Below, one piece after another: positions 24,001 to 33,653 of a DNA stretch of 64,000 bases (its first letter is position 1; every line of letters starts with the position of its first letter). Both the position numbers and the translations under genes were made by a program. Under the pieces are notes generated by a model. The model worked only from the letters and a program-made list of their open reading frames with translations, did not search any database and was not told the DNA's origin. Source of the stretch: Plantago major (lineage: Eukaryota > Streptophyta > Magnoliopsida > Lamiales > Plantaginaceae); NCBI GenBank assembly GCA_026545765.1, contig CM048839.1, positions 58,339,677 through 58,403,676 on the forward strand. The letters run 5' to 3'.

Positions 24001-25039
24001 GTTCAGAACCACGCTCCTCTCTTCTTTGCTCATTCCTTCTATGCCTGGAGGGCTCTTCTTCGCCTGTTGGTTCTTTCAACTTCCCACTTCTCACTAGTCT
24101 TTCAATTTCTGTCTTTAATTGGATGCAATCCTCAGTCGGATGACCTTTCTGCTTGTGGAACCTACAGTACTCTTTAGAGAATTTACTCTTCTTGCTGCTC
24201 TTGACAGGTTTAGGCCATTGTATATCTAAGTCCTTCTCAACAATAGAAGCCAAGTTGTCGGATCTTGGTCTGTTGAGGCGCGTATACTTGGCGTATCTCC
24301 TGGGTGGAGTTCTTTCTCTGTGGAATTCTTTTCTATCTCTGAGATCTCTTTTTTGCTCGAACTTCCCTTGATGAGGAGGGGGTTCCTGTCGTACTTGTTC
24401 TTTTCCCTTCTTGATCCCTGCTCTTATCGGGACATTCCTTCGGTAATCTTCTCCATACAAGACTCCTTCGCAGATTTCTTCCAAGTACTTTTCAGTGGTG
24501 ATTTCTTCGTTGGAAAGCTTCCTTCTAAGCTCATCATTATAAGTGTTGGCATATAGGTGTCGGACCCGCTCTTTGATGCTATGAGGCTCTACCTGTTGTA
24601 CTTCAGCGTTGAAGCGGTCAAGGAAGGTTCTGAGGTCCTCATGCTCTTTCTGGATTATGCCTGCCAGGTGCTCAACTGACCTCTTCCTTCTTTTTGCTAT
24701 CTCAAACCTTTTCAAGAAAAGGGAGGCAACGTCCGCATAGGATTTGATGGAACCATTAGGTAGTGAGGTCCACCAATCCATTGCTTCTCCAAAGAGTGTG
24801 GTGGAAAAGTTGAGAGCTTTCATGTTATCGCTGAGTCCATTGCTTTCCATCTTACTTTCATATCTAGTAAGATGCCCTACAGGGCAAGTATCTCCATGGT
24901 AATGTTCAAGGTTTGGGATAACACAGTCGGGGCGCTTTCTTTCTCTTCTGATCTCATCGCACAGAGGGTTGGGAGCTTTAATTACCACCTTCTCATGTGC
25001 TTTGACCATCCTGCTCAGGGTGGCAATTTGTGTTTCCAA
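21077..25039 (-). CDS. Gag-pol reading frame of Tat element 1
   Basis: This is an uninterrupted frame of 1,320 codons. The gag core (about residues 60-190) contains MDWWTSLPNGSIKSYADV. A zinc-knuckle-like CRFHKQKGHPTEDC follows at about 295. The protease has IDTGSSSN (bases 23621-23641). Reverse transcriptase includes YVDD at 22460-22471 and FLGYMVTERGI after it. The RNase H region begins near WTLQVDGSSTGRLGG, and the frame ends inside RNase H. In the family these enzymes process the precursor, copy RNA to DNA and remove the RNA strand. The length without a stop fits a young insertion. Confidence 0.9.
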   Translation of the reverse strand: METQIATLSRMVKAHEKVVIKAPNPLCDEIRRERKRPDCVIPNLEHYHGDTCPVGHLTRYESKMESNGLSDNMKALNFSTTLFGEAMDWWTSLPNGSIKSYADVASLFLKRFEIAKRRKRSVEHLAGIIQKEHEDLRTFLDRFNAEVQQVEPHSIKERVRHLYANTYNDELRRKLSNEEITTEKYLEEICEGVLYGEDYRRNVPIRAGIKKGKEQVRQEPPPHQGKFEQKRDLRDRKEFHRERTPPRRYAKYTRLNRPRSDNLASIVEKDLDIQWPKPVKSSKKSKFSKEYCRFHKQKGHPTEDCIQLKTEIERLVRSGKLKEPTGEEEPSRHRRNEQRREERGSEPPTGSLPPPPAEIPPRQAQRYQGYHEETEMENLPYSGVINAIAGGPTGGDSRNARERTAQHLRNNDRAYGPPALKGTNAITFDDSEIPPPTSGGGDLKDPDVPLVVSLVIATYKVNKVLIDTGSSSNVLSKRTVEQMHLGQIQYGRVYTSLVGFGGSVVRPIGSIPLQVSMGTFPTRVTQTILFVVVDSTFDYNAILGRPGLNQFRAIASPLHNRVKFPTPNGVGEEMGNIREAWECYIMSTRGATEPVLSVTKGPLSHSPITLTPPKEEIGIGSFREKFPKTARIESHEALKEVQLVEGNPERTTRIGTEMSTEIELKLITCLRDNRDIFAWSTDDLKGIDPRIAVHRLNMDPTVKHIRQKRKDFGPVEDAIIAGEVDKLMKAGHIEEVRYSDWVCNVVLVEKAPGKWRMCNDFTRLNKFCPKDPYLLPRIDQLVDSTSGCALLSFMDAYQGFYQIRMAQEDIKKMAFFAAGGVYCFKVMPFGLKNAGATHQRLVNKMFKEELRKTMEVYVDDMLVKSKTEEEHIEHLNNCFSILRKYGMKLNPEKCTFGVKGGKFLGYMVTERGISANPEKIKAIVDLPQPKTVNEVQKLLGKVMALSHFISRSAEKNLSFFKILRKGNKFEWTKECEEALENLKKYLLSPPLLSKPMEDETLYLYLATTDEAMSSVLVRLQDNEHLPIYYLSKALVGSEARYVRIEKLAFALVYTARRLKPYFKWHRIVVLTNEPLKHVLEKPDQSGRLSKWAIELSEYDIGYQAPSAKRAQVLADYPEKAEEENKNSQEKASHVVIAQIKESSGEEEAEETQRGSVQPMTEYYQPMDDSLRVRHMFLLDEELDTSTTASSDKKQEVEKALTLTSGGKERNKECWTLQVDGSSTGRLGGIGIFLESPEGAKLEYAITLNFKVTNNEAEYEALITGLRMAKALQVKRIKAYTDSQLVQSQFFGSFTTKGPNMIKYLELLKKEVEQFEEFTLD

Positions 25040-25392
25040 GGCCTTCTGTTGGAGATAGATACATTGGTCGGTCTTTCACCGATTACGGGGTTGATAGCTA
25101 CATCTGGAGGGAGACCACCGATTGGAACTATCGTAGTGCTTTCCGCCATTTGATCTCTGGGCACTTGTTGTTGAGCTTCTCGCCGACTGGTTCCCACTTC
25201 GTCTACTCGTGGCACTTCTGGACTTCTCCCTCGTTGTTCATGAGAAGCAGCGGCTCTTCTATTGAGAAGATGTCTCAGATCTTCTGGTTGGGCTTGTTCC
25301 CCCAGCCTTTGTTGGATCGGACGGTGCTCATTTCTTGATTGAGTGGGTTCAGCTTGCCTTGGGATCGGCGTAGGCGGGGTGGGCTGAGGAGG

Positions 25393-25773
25393 CTAGAGGT
25401 TGTTTGATCCAAAACACCCTTGAATAGTGGTGAGTAAGAGGCCAAACTGATTCTCATTCATCCCGAACTCACTAGGACGGATGATCTGTCCATTTGGGAG
25501 GGTAAAGTTTCTTCCTGGGGGAGGACCATGTGTTCCTAACGGAGGAATCTGTCCTTCATCCCCAAGTGTCTGGATCCTTACTGGTGGATTAGTGGCTCTT
25601 TCCTCGCCAGAAGAAAGACTAGCGGTATGGCCATCACTTGGATCATCCACTACTTCTCTTGTTGAGACTCTTATTACTCCACCTCTTCTAGTGGGAGGTC
25701 TCCCCCTTTGTCTTGGAGCAGGCATACCAATGGCAGTGGTGTTGGTTCTTGCGGACCTTCTTGTTCTTGCCAT
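25393..25773 (-). CDS. Gag N-terminal reading frame of Tat element 1
   Basis: An open stretch of 126 codons begins MARTRRSARTN six bases after the primer site. It is basic at first, then rich in Pro and Gly (GRPPTRRGGVI, PPLGTHGPPPGR). It precedes the main gag-pol frame and is probably the N-terminal end of gag. Nothing in it identifies a catalytic role. Its position and composition fit the leading part of a Tat gag. Confidence 0.6.
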   Translation of the reverse strand: MARTRRSARTNTTAIGMPAPRQRGRPPTRRGGVIRVSTREVVDDPSDGHTASLSSGEERATNPPVRIQTLGDEGQIPPLGTHGPPPGRNFTLPNGQIIRPSEFGMNENQFGLLLTTIQGCFGSNNL

Positions 25774-25778
25774 TACTG

Positions 25779-25797
25779 AAGAGAACGGGCGGCGCCA
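25779..25797 (-). other. Primer binding site of Tat element 1
   Basis: On the minus strand, TGGCGCCGCCCGTTCTC follows the LTR after three bases. The TGGCGCC start is the tRNA 3'-end complement typical of Tat and Athila elements. Confidence 0.7.
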
Positions 25798-25800
25798 AAA

Positions 25801-26753
25801 TGTTGAGGGTTTAACTCCCCAACTACTTAGATTTATTTAACTCTTCCAATGGGTGCCAAGGTAAGAGGCTCCTTGCTAGGTGAGGACCGAGGCGTAAGAA
25901 CCAGCGACCAACTACTCCGGTAAGACACACACTTGGGGGTTAGTGCCCGGTTTGCTAAGTGTCAAACCGGGATGAGACTTTACTCGAGAGTGACTGAGGA
26001 TCAACTCTGTACAATATTTGGGATTGGGGTCGTGATGTGACTAGCGAGATGACTTGTTCGAAGTGAAGTTAAGTTACTTACTTGTTGGGATGTGTGCCTT
26101 ATTTATAGGCTATCATCAAAATGGAAGGGCTTGCTAGGATTGCGCCATGTGTACGGCTAGGATTGAGCCACCAATGCTAAGATGAGGCCCATAGCCCAGT
26201 AATGAAGCTTTAGCCCATGCCATCTTGGGCTTTAGGGGTAGTTTGGTCATTATTGGGAGAGTTCTTGAGGATGTGACAGAGTCTGCCGAGGTCCCAGGTT
26301 CGGAGAGGTTGGTTCGGATGCCTGATCCGGACAGTACCTGGTTGTCAGCTGAGGAAGTTCTCCTACCTGTCTAACTCTTCCGATTCGGAGCTCCTGGGTT
26401 CGGACATCTCACTCTTTGGTGCCCACTTGCTTGGTAGCTTTATGAGATGGTCATGCTGGATCCGAGTTGACATCCGTATCGGAGTCCTTGGGTCGGAGAG
26501 TCTTGACTTAGCACTATGCTCCTTTCCCAGGGAGGCCCGGACCAAGGTGGGTCGGACCTTTGGTTCCGAGTCGGGCCTTGCAGGTCCAAATCCTTTGTCC
26601 CTTTCTTTTAGGGTGGGTCGGACCATGGATGGTCTGCCCGGATCGGACCATTGGCTCGGACTAAAATGCCTCGGATCCTTTGGATGACTTAGGACGCCTT
26701 AGGATTCGTTCCTAGGTCCTTTATGTCGGATTGGACATATTTCCGTATCAACA
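25801..26753 (-). repeat. 5' LTR of Tat element 1
   Basis: It lies upstream of gag in the minus orientation. It is about 99 percent identical by eye to the left LTR, apart from short indels such as the length of a G run. Confidence 0.9.
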
Positions 26754-28161
26754 GGTTGATTAAGTCGAGATGGGCTACAATAATTGTTGGATTTAATTCG
26801 TGAATTAATTGGGTTATTCTTGGATTGATTTAGAGTCCAAATTAAAGCCCAGTCTCAAACCCTAGTTAAGTCCTTTCTTCTTTCTTCTTCTTTTTTGTGT
26901 AAGCCGTTCTTCTTTCTTCTCATTCCGTATGAACATGTTATTGCTCGATCTTGATATCTACACGAGACTAAACCGGATTTGTAACTGAATCGAGTAGTTT
27001 TGGACCAAAATCAAATTGGGTTTGGTGTGGTAGATCGCGACATGGAGACAAGAAACATGGAGATCGAATTCGATTTGATTTGGACCGATTCATTGATGTT
27101 TTGGACTGTTAATGATGGTTTTAGATGGAGGAGATGATGGGTAATCTATTCCCGTAACTCTTGCTTGGATTTGGAGGAGTTTGGTTCGATTTCATGGAGT
27201 TTGGAAGTTTTCGTAAGTTGCAGGGACTGTTTCGAGGTTTTTGAAAAGATCAAACCCCTGCTTTTGAGAATTTGAAGGCGCCAGGGACTTCAACGCAATT
27301 TAGCAAAGTTTTGTTAATTATGAATCTGCCCAGACGGTGAATCAGTTCTTATTAGTGCACCTCTGCCTTTATATCTAATTAGTTGCTAGCTCAGTTGGAT
27401 TGGTGTCGTTGATTCTGTGCAGGAGGTCAATGGTTCGAGACTTATTGGAGCTTGATTTTGTATTCTTTTTGTTCCAGCCCCTTTGTGCCCAGAAAAGTAC
27501 CGTTTTACCCCTGGACATTGCAGAATTACAATTGTACCCTCCCACCATTTAATCCGATCTTTCCTAGCTCCAGAAATTACCGTTTTGCTCTTTTTACCCG
27601 TTTTCTCAGTTTCGACCTTTTAAACTGAAGTAGAGGTTTTGTGGACTTAGCAAGTGGTGTTATTGGAGGATTTAAGGTTCTAGGTGACTTTGGAGAATTT
27701 GAGTATACATTGGAGCTTTGTGGATGGCTATGTTAAGTTAGATTCGTATCGACCTTGAGGTAAGGGGAACTCTTGACACTTTTGCTTTATTTTATTGTTA
27801 TATATATGTATATGTATTGTTTTAAAGTTTGACAAATAACTTATGGTTATTATATGATGTTATGGGACTTGATATAATAATCTATTCGTAGAAGGATCAA
27901 GTATGTGTATCCCAAAATGTTTTCCTTGTGTATGCGATTTGTGAAAGTGATTTGATAAAGTATGGATTATGTGTACGTTTATGCTCATCGATATGCCTAT
28001 GAAGTGTGTGACCCTTTCGGGGGAATGTCGTGCTTTGGAGTACTTCCAGTGTTATGTGTGTGACCCTATTGTGTTAGGGGATATGTTATGTGAAAGCCGA
28101 CCTGTGTGCCACCACGGTTTGTGTGGCCGTAGTGTATATTTGATTCGAGCTAAATGTGAAC
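26754..28161. repeat. Middle part of the solo LTR
   Basis: It starts with the second copy of the Tat element's GGTTG target duplication and ends with the left target duplication of the Mutator-like element. No gene was seen. It is T-rich and contains a tRNA-like pair of motifs near 27390-27441 and a TATATATG stretch near 27805. Confidence 0.65.
27387..27441 (+). promoter_or_regulatory. tRNA-like pol III A-box and B-box pair inside the solo LTR
   Basis: TAGCTCAGTTGG (27387-27398) resembles an A box and GGTTCGAGAC (27432-27441) a B box. Their spacing is in the range of tRNA genes and tRNA-derived SINEs. No full tRNA cloverleaf or SINE poly-A tail is evident, so this is a relic or a chance resemblance within the LTR. 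Confidence 0.4.
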
Positions 28162-28440
28162 ACTAATGTTAAACGCAACACCTTTTTGGCTAAACGCAAC
28201 ACCAAATATTTGCGTACTTACCAAAAATGCCCTTTACTAAAAAAAAAACTTATAAAATTAACGTAAAATCGAAATAACCCGTTTACAGAAACACAATAAC
28301 ATTAACATGCACGATTGAATACAAATTACAACAATAAAAAACATCGAAATTTTTTCACAATTTCTTTTTTTTGGTGAAAAGTGGAAAAAGTTGAAAAATA
28401 TGTAGAGAAATTGAAAAAAAAAAAACCAAACAGAAACTGA

Positions 28441-28525
<85 letters not shown>

Positions 28526-28918
28526 GAAATGGCAGTGGTCAAAACAAGCCATTTCAAAAATGGCCGGTTTTGACCACCGACCATTTCAAAAATGGCCGGT
28601 TTTGACCACCGACCATTTCAAAAATGGCCGGTTTTGACCACCGGCCATTTCATGTGCTTTATATTTTTTAATTTTTTTCAGTTTCTTTCTGGTTATTTTT
28701 TCTTTTTTTTTTTCAATTTTTCCCAACTTTTTTCACAAAACGGCGGATTCTCAAAACCGGCCGTTTTAAAATGGCCCATTTGACCGGCAATATTTCTTTT
28801 AAATTTTATATTTATTTATTTTGAATTCGCAACTTTAACTGTAATTCGAACTTGAATCGAAATGCTTCCGATAAAAGGTTACAACTTGAACACGGACGAA
28901 CTTGAATAGAGAACTATT
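28162..28918 (+). repeat. Left terminal inverted repeat of Mutator-like element 1
   Basis: It pairs with 32592-33169. It includes GTTAAACGCAACACC twice at its outer end, a long TA microsatellite, and three tandem copies of ATGGCCGGTTTTGACCAC near 28558-28640. Confidence 0.85.
28444..28522. repeat. (TA)n microsatellite in the left inverted repeat
   Basis: About 39 TA repeats. They are absent from the right inverted repeat, so they expanded after insertion. Confidence 0.95.
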
Positions 28919-29057
28919 CTTTTAACATTTATTTATTTATTTTAAATAAAGAACTATTTCAGTAAAAGTGAAATCATATTTATTTTAATTACGACAACAT
29001 GAATTTTCACTCATTTCACTATAAATACGTAACACAACATAAAATTTAAAGCATAAA

Positions 29058-30290
29058 CTAGAACAAAAACCATTGGCGTAGCCGAACGGAATAATGTTGC
29101 ATCCAATGGCTTATTCTTTCCTCTCTAGCAGATTCCCATGACATCCATAATGGTGGAAGTGGACATTCATCTATCACATGCAGCCTAATACAGTGATTGT
29201 TATCAACGAATCCCATTGTCCACTCTTCATCTGTCGATGTAGGGTCCGAAGATGGTGAGTCCATTTGTGAACGACACTCCAATGGAAACTATGTAAGACT
29301 CCCTACCGCAGCATAGCAGCTCAAGACCCGTTGGTACGTTGTAGCTATAAGAAAGCCCATATCCGGGAGTGTATACCACCATGGGTTGTTACATGGGCCT
29401 GCAAACCAGTTCAAACGACTAGTTATTTCCGTGACCCGTTTTGCCCCCATTTCTACGACGTAGAGCTCCCTGTGGTTGTTCAACTCCTCCATAAGTTCCT
29501 GCCTGACGCTGGCCACCGGTCTTGTGAATGGTATTGGAGTTGTGCTATGACCCTAAAACCGCAGTTTCCATCGGAGACGACATTAGTCCAACCTCTAATG
29601 AAGTGTACAGTTTGTTGCGGCATTTGACTCTGGTATCTAAATGATCTATCAGTACTTGCTTGCGAACCTGAACCTGCATTGCTTGGGGTGGAATTCCGTC
29701 GAGATTGATTCACGTGGTGCTGCTCCCAAGCAGATGGGATCCTACTCCCTGTTGCTCTAGGTCGCCTACCTCTCCGTTGGTTTACGATTGGCTCCTCCAA
29801 GAACGATTGTGACGCACTCGAATTGTCGAAATACGATCTCATTTTCTCCTCCGTGGAAGTCTCGCTGCGGTCCCTCGCCCAGTCAATAAACTGGTCCCGT
29901 ACACTCTGCTTCCTAGTCTCAGGTAGTTCCCCCATGTGAAGAGTTCTCCAGAACACGTTTAGATCGTGAACCGGGTGGACGGTTCTCCTGTTTCTCAACT
30001 TGACGGCCAATTGACATGCGCACATTAGTCCAAAACTTGTGCGCAATGTGTGATCGCAATCACTGGGATTAACATCGTCCATTTCTTTCACCATTTTGTC
30101 AATGGCAAGATGTGAAACCACACCTCCCAGCCTACGAAAGATGTGACTTGTTGTGGAATGAGGCTTAATCGTAAGAGATCTCTCAAACTCTGTGCGGATC
30201 GCATCAAAATGCATTTCAAGTAGGCCATGCAGCTTCGGGAATGCCTGGTGAAACTTCTGATTTGAAGGACCCAACCACAACTTGTACCTG
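29058..30290 (-). pseudogene. Transposase tail and OTU domain remnant of Mutator-like element 1
   Basis: On the minus strand a 266-codon frame (30280-29480) reads QKFHQAFPKLHGLLEMHFD, which matches the C-terminal transposase part of element 2 (FPKLHRLLEMHFDAIRSEF). A linker leads to an OTU-like start with SDGNCGFRVIAQL. The rest of the OTU domain is present but in shifted frames, at 29289-29516 (GCNNPWWYTLPDMGF-like) and 29058-29282 (NNHCIRLHV, probable His region). At least two frameshifts therefore separate the pieces. OTU proteins are usually cysteine proteases that act on ubiquitin-like conjugates; this copy cannot be functional. Confidence 0.75.
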
Positions 30291-32574
30291 GCGGTGCTGA
30301 AGATAAAAGACGGGGCAAGAAGAACGCAAAGGATATGCTGTCGGTACCAGTCGACCAGTATTCTGGACGGTTGAGAGAGATTCGTGGAAGGGAAAGAGGG
30401 CCCATACCTACTTCAGCCAGAGCTAGAAGGTCCAAATTGATAGCCAATGAAGAATTAAGTTCTGATGATACGGAGAACTTAATAGAGGACTCCTACGAGT
30501 CACCCGAAACTATAGACACACAAACAAGGAACAGACTTGAAAGTGAAATCCCTCTGCAGCAGGGGGCAGGTGACTTTCGAAATGACACATCGCCTGAAGC
30601 GGGTAACAATTTTAACACCAATTCGTACCGGCCATCTACACATTTCAACCATCCCAATGCGTACCGGGCATCTCCACATTTAAATGATGATGTCCCTCCA
30701 TTCAACGTTTCTGGTTATTCTCAAATGTGTGACCACACTGAAGGAGAGGGTGTAAGCGGCCAGCGTGGAGAGGAAGCTCCTAATAATGCCACTAATCAAC
30801 CCTGGAGAGAGCTAACACAAGGTATTGATGGAGACCCGGCAAATGCGGAGTTACTCACAGGATTTCTAGGCCACATCGCTCACTCCATATGGATGGGAAA
30901 TGTAAGTCATTTAATTCCATATATTTAAAATCCGAGTATTCATATTTACTATTGTTAACTCATTCTTATTTACTATTTACGTTAAAATGCCGCAAGACCG
31001 CGATATTCTAGAGGGGTTTCACCAATACCGTAAATTAAGCAAGTTCAAAGACTATTTAAACGACGATGTCTTGAATGTTGTCGACAACAGCCATCTCTCA
31101 CACTTGCCCAGCTGTATGCGCCCGAAGATCAACATGCCTTCGATTAGTGCATTTGTTGAACGGTGACATCCTGAAACTAATAGCTTTCACTGGCCATTCG
31201 GTGAGATGACTATAACCCTGCATGATGTCCACTATCTGTTAGGAATTCCTGTTCATGGTCGTGCGGTTAAGGTGGAAACGAACCACCCAGAGATGCTCAA
31301 GCTCTCATTATCAACTCATATGCAACTGAATGATGCATCGTTGAAGGCCAACTTTAAAAGTGCTGGGTTCAAGCGTAGCACAATTGAGGGCGTTTTAAAA
31401 GCACAAACTCTTCCACCTCCTTCACATGCTATCATGTACTTGTTGTGGTTAATAGGCACATCACTATTTGTCAACAAGAGCGGTCATCGAGTACCAGTCG
31501 GATTTCTACCGTTCCTACATCAGCTGGATGAGGTTCATATGTACGCATGGGGAGCTGCTGCACTTGCCAATCAGTACAGATAGTTGGGAATTGCATCACG
31601 TATTGACTGCAAACAAATAGATGGATGTCTCTCACTTGTGCAGGTTTTTTACAACCCGTATATTATTTATACATTTTTTTCATAACTTTAAAAAAGAATA
31701 CATTTTTTTATTGAAGTCTTTGTACGATTTCAGATGTGGATCTACAAGCACTTTCCTGGTTTTGAATCATGGAACTTGGGAACCATCGACCAAGATCAAA
31801 CTGCTCTACATCTTGCATACAGAAGTGCCCTGGACAATGTTCCTACAAATGAAGTATGTCATGAAATTTATCACGCTTGTCATCATTAAGATTTAAACTC
31901 TGTTATGATTATGTACTTATGTTACTTACCTCATATGTAATAGGTTATTTGGACACCATATGGACAAAGAGCGGAGGAAGCTGTCCCCATTTCTCAATTT
32001 AGGGGAATTATTCATTGTTTAAAGATTACGGAAGCTTACATGCCAGACCGTGTTATGCGCCAGTTCGGATACCCCCAATTCATTCCTCAACCACTCATAA
32101 CACCAATGCTTGTGCAAAATCCACCACAACCTTCACTCTATCGATGTTCTTATCGTGCTGGAGACTCATTCGAGAACTTTCAGAACGTTCGATGTAATTT
32201 CTATCTCCAAACACTTCGAGTTCATTACGGAACTGAAGCTCTTCCAGTGTACCAGGACTGGTTTCGCCCAAGGACGCATATGCAAGTGACACGCCAAGAA
32301 TCATTTATTCGAAGGGAACATTACCGACCAGCCGACATGAATCCTACCATGGTATGGTTCCTAAACATTCAATACATATACATACACAACGTTAGCATTT
32401 CATCAAATCCTTACTTTCTGTGTTTTTAATTTGTAGAGGATACAATGGCTCGGGGCTAAACTTGCACAAATCACTAAGCCAAGCAGGCGTTATATGAGCC
32501 AGAAAGATGTATTCGACATTGTCGATGAAATTTGTGAACATTTTGAAGATGTTATTCCATTACGTAGTCAATAG
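30290..32574 (+). pseudogene. PMD (plant mobile domain) gene of Mutator-like element 1
   Basis: A spliced gene in about five exons: roughly 30290-30898, 30997-31643, 31734-31853, 31944-32351 and 32437-32574, all with GT and AG borders. The N-terminal exon is hydrophilic. Exon 2 holds the PMD signature TITLHDVHYLLGIPVHGRA and SHAIMYLLWLIGTSLFVNKS. The last exon ends DIVDEICEHFEDVI. PMD proteins include host MAIN/MAIL1 and many transposon-borne copies; their biochemical role is unclear. Two in-frame stops in exon 2 (TGA 31164-31166 replacing Trp, TAG 31581-31583 replacing Gln) show decay. The left end abuts the transposase remnant directly, so its promoter was lost. Confidence 0.8.
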
Positions 32575-32591
32575 TCATGGCATGTAATATT

Positions 32592-33169
32592 TTCTATTCA
32601 AGTTCGTTTGTGTTCAAGTTGTAATCTTTTATTCGGAAGCATTTCGATTCAAGTTCGAATTAAAGTTAAAGTTGCAAATTCAAAATAAATAAATTTAAAA
32701 TTTAAAAAAAATATTGCCGGTCAAACGGGCCATTTTAAAACGGCCGGTTTTGAGAACCGACCGTTTTGTGAAAAAAAGTCGGGAAAAATTGAAAAAAAAA
32801 AACAAAAAAAAAGAAAAAATTAAAAATAGAAACTGAAAAACAAACCAAAAAAAAAAATGAAATGGCCGGTTCTCAAAACCGGCCATTTAAAAAACGACCG
32901 GTTTTGAGAACCGGCCATTTCATGTTCAGAATTTTTTTTTTTAATTTCTCTAAATATTTCCCAAAATTTTCCACTGTAAAAAAAAAAAAATTTGTGAAAA
33001 ATTTTCAATGTTTTTTATTGTTGTAATTTGTATTCAATCGTGTGTGTTAATGTTATTGTGTTTGTGTAAACGAGTTATTTCGATTTTACGTTAATTTTAT
33101 AAGTTTTTTTTGAGTTAAGGGCATTTTTGGTAAGTACGGAAATAATTGGTGTTGCATTTAACAACACTC
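32592..33169 (-). repeat. Right terminal inverted repeat of Mutator-like element 1
   Basis: It is the reverse complement of the left end, with roughly 90 percent identity by eye in the outer 200 bp. It carries ATGGCCGGTTCTCAAAACCGGCC-type inverted motifs near 32860-32925 (given here as a class; the pairing part is GGCCGGTT with AACCGGCC). Confidence 0.85.
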
Positions 33170-33653
33170 AATGTGAATAGTGTATTGTGACATGTGTTCC
33201 ATGCAAATGATTTTCGACTATGTTTGATATAAAAATGGAGTGTATACGTATGTATACTTTTCTATATGTACTTGATCCGGGTAAAAGTGCCAGGAGCTCA
33301 CCCTTACACCCCCTTTCAGATATTTCAGACGATCAGCAGGACGATTAAAGTTAGACAGTTGCTTGGAGTACTTTCGAGTTTAGCTATTGTTAGGATTTCG
33401 CTTTTTGTCCAGACCTGGCTGTTTAGATTTCTTCGAGTTTTGAGGTTTGTAGTTATATTGCAGCCTTTGTTATTTCAATTTAGAGTTGCTTTGATACTGT
33501 ACTTTTGGACACAGTTTTCAAGTCTTTGTTTCCGCATTTGTTCTGTTTATATTATTTCTTCTTAGGTTTCGTGTTGGCGTAAGGCCATCTTACGATACAC
33601 GGCCGGTCGTGTCTTTTGAAATCGTTATTTTGGTTTTGGGGCGTGACATTAAC

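Larger units (their letters stand above)
12174..26753 (-). mobile_element. Tat-lineage Ty3/gypsy element 1, near whole, with antisense gene
   Basis: Two LTRs of about 960 bp (12174-13135 and 25801-26753) begin TGTTGAGGGTTT and end ATCAACA, flanked by a perfect GGTTG duplication (12169-12173 and 26754-26758). Gag-pol runs on the minus strand from 25773 toward 19690: gag, protease, reverse transcriptase, RNase H, integrase. Between integrase and the left LTR, on the opposite strand, lies a spliced extra gene with a PF04195-like domain, a feature of some Tat-lineage elements. The LTRs differ by about a dozen small changes by eye, giving an age probably under one million years. Most of pol is open. 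A small number of breaks is present, mainly in gag and integrase. Confidence 0.9.
28162..33169. mobile_element. Mutator-like element 1, internally deleted, carries PMD gene and OTU remnant
   Basis: A 9-bp target duplication with one mismatch (AATGTGAAC at 28153-28161, AATGTGAAT at 33170-33178) and long terminal inverted repeats ending GTTAAACGCAACACC mark a Mutator-like element. It inserted into the solo LTR. Inside are a transposase-tail plus OTU remnant on the minus strand and a PMD gene on the plus strand. Compared with the related element at 43955-51488, most of the transposase and the region between the two genes is missing. It would need a transposase from another element to move. Confidence 0.85.
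12060..33648. mobile_element. Tekay/Del-like solo LTR, split by two later insertions
   Basis: The segment begins TGTAAAATCCCG and ends GGGGCGTGACA, the terminal style of Tekay/Del gypsy LTRs. It is flanked by a perfect 5-bp duplication TTAAC (12055-12059 and 33649-33653) and splits an array unit that reads on correctly after it. Removing the two inserted elements leaves about 1,990 bp (12060-12173, 26759-28161 and 33179-33648) with no internal coding part, so it is a solo LTR. Family assignment comes from the ends only. Confidence 0.75.

Noticed and set aside
21252-25840. Several plus-strand open frames across gag-pol of Tat element 1
   Set aside because: They lie antisense to a well-supported 1,320-codon pol frame and show no domain. 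Unlike the true antisense gene, they have no promoter or conserved counterpart.
27360-27460. Functional tRNA gene
   Set aside because: Only A-box-like and B-box-like motifs are present. I could not form a full cloverleaf.
28258-28584. Open frames with long Tyr-Ile runs (also 37798-38409)
   Set aside because: They are translations of TA and TATATG microsatellites.
30493-30705. Minus-strand open frame over the PMD first exon
   Set aside because: It is a shadow of the PMD coding strand with no recognisable features.
12060-33648. A single complete retroelement spanning the whole interval
   Set aside because: After taking out the Tat and Mutator-like elements only LTR-like DNA of about 2 kb is left, with no internal domain and a single set of ends.
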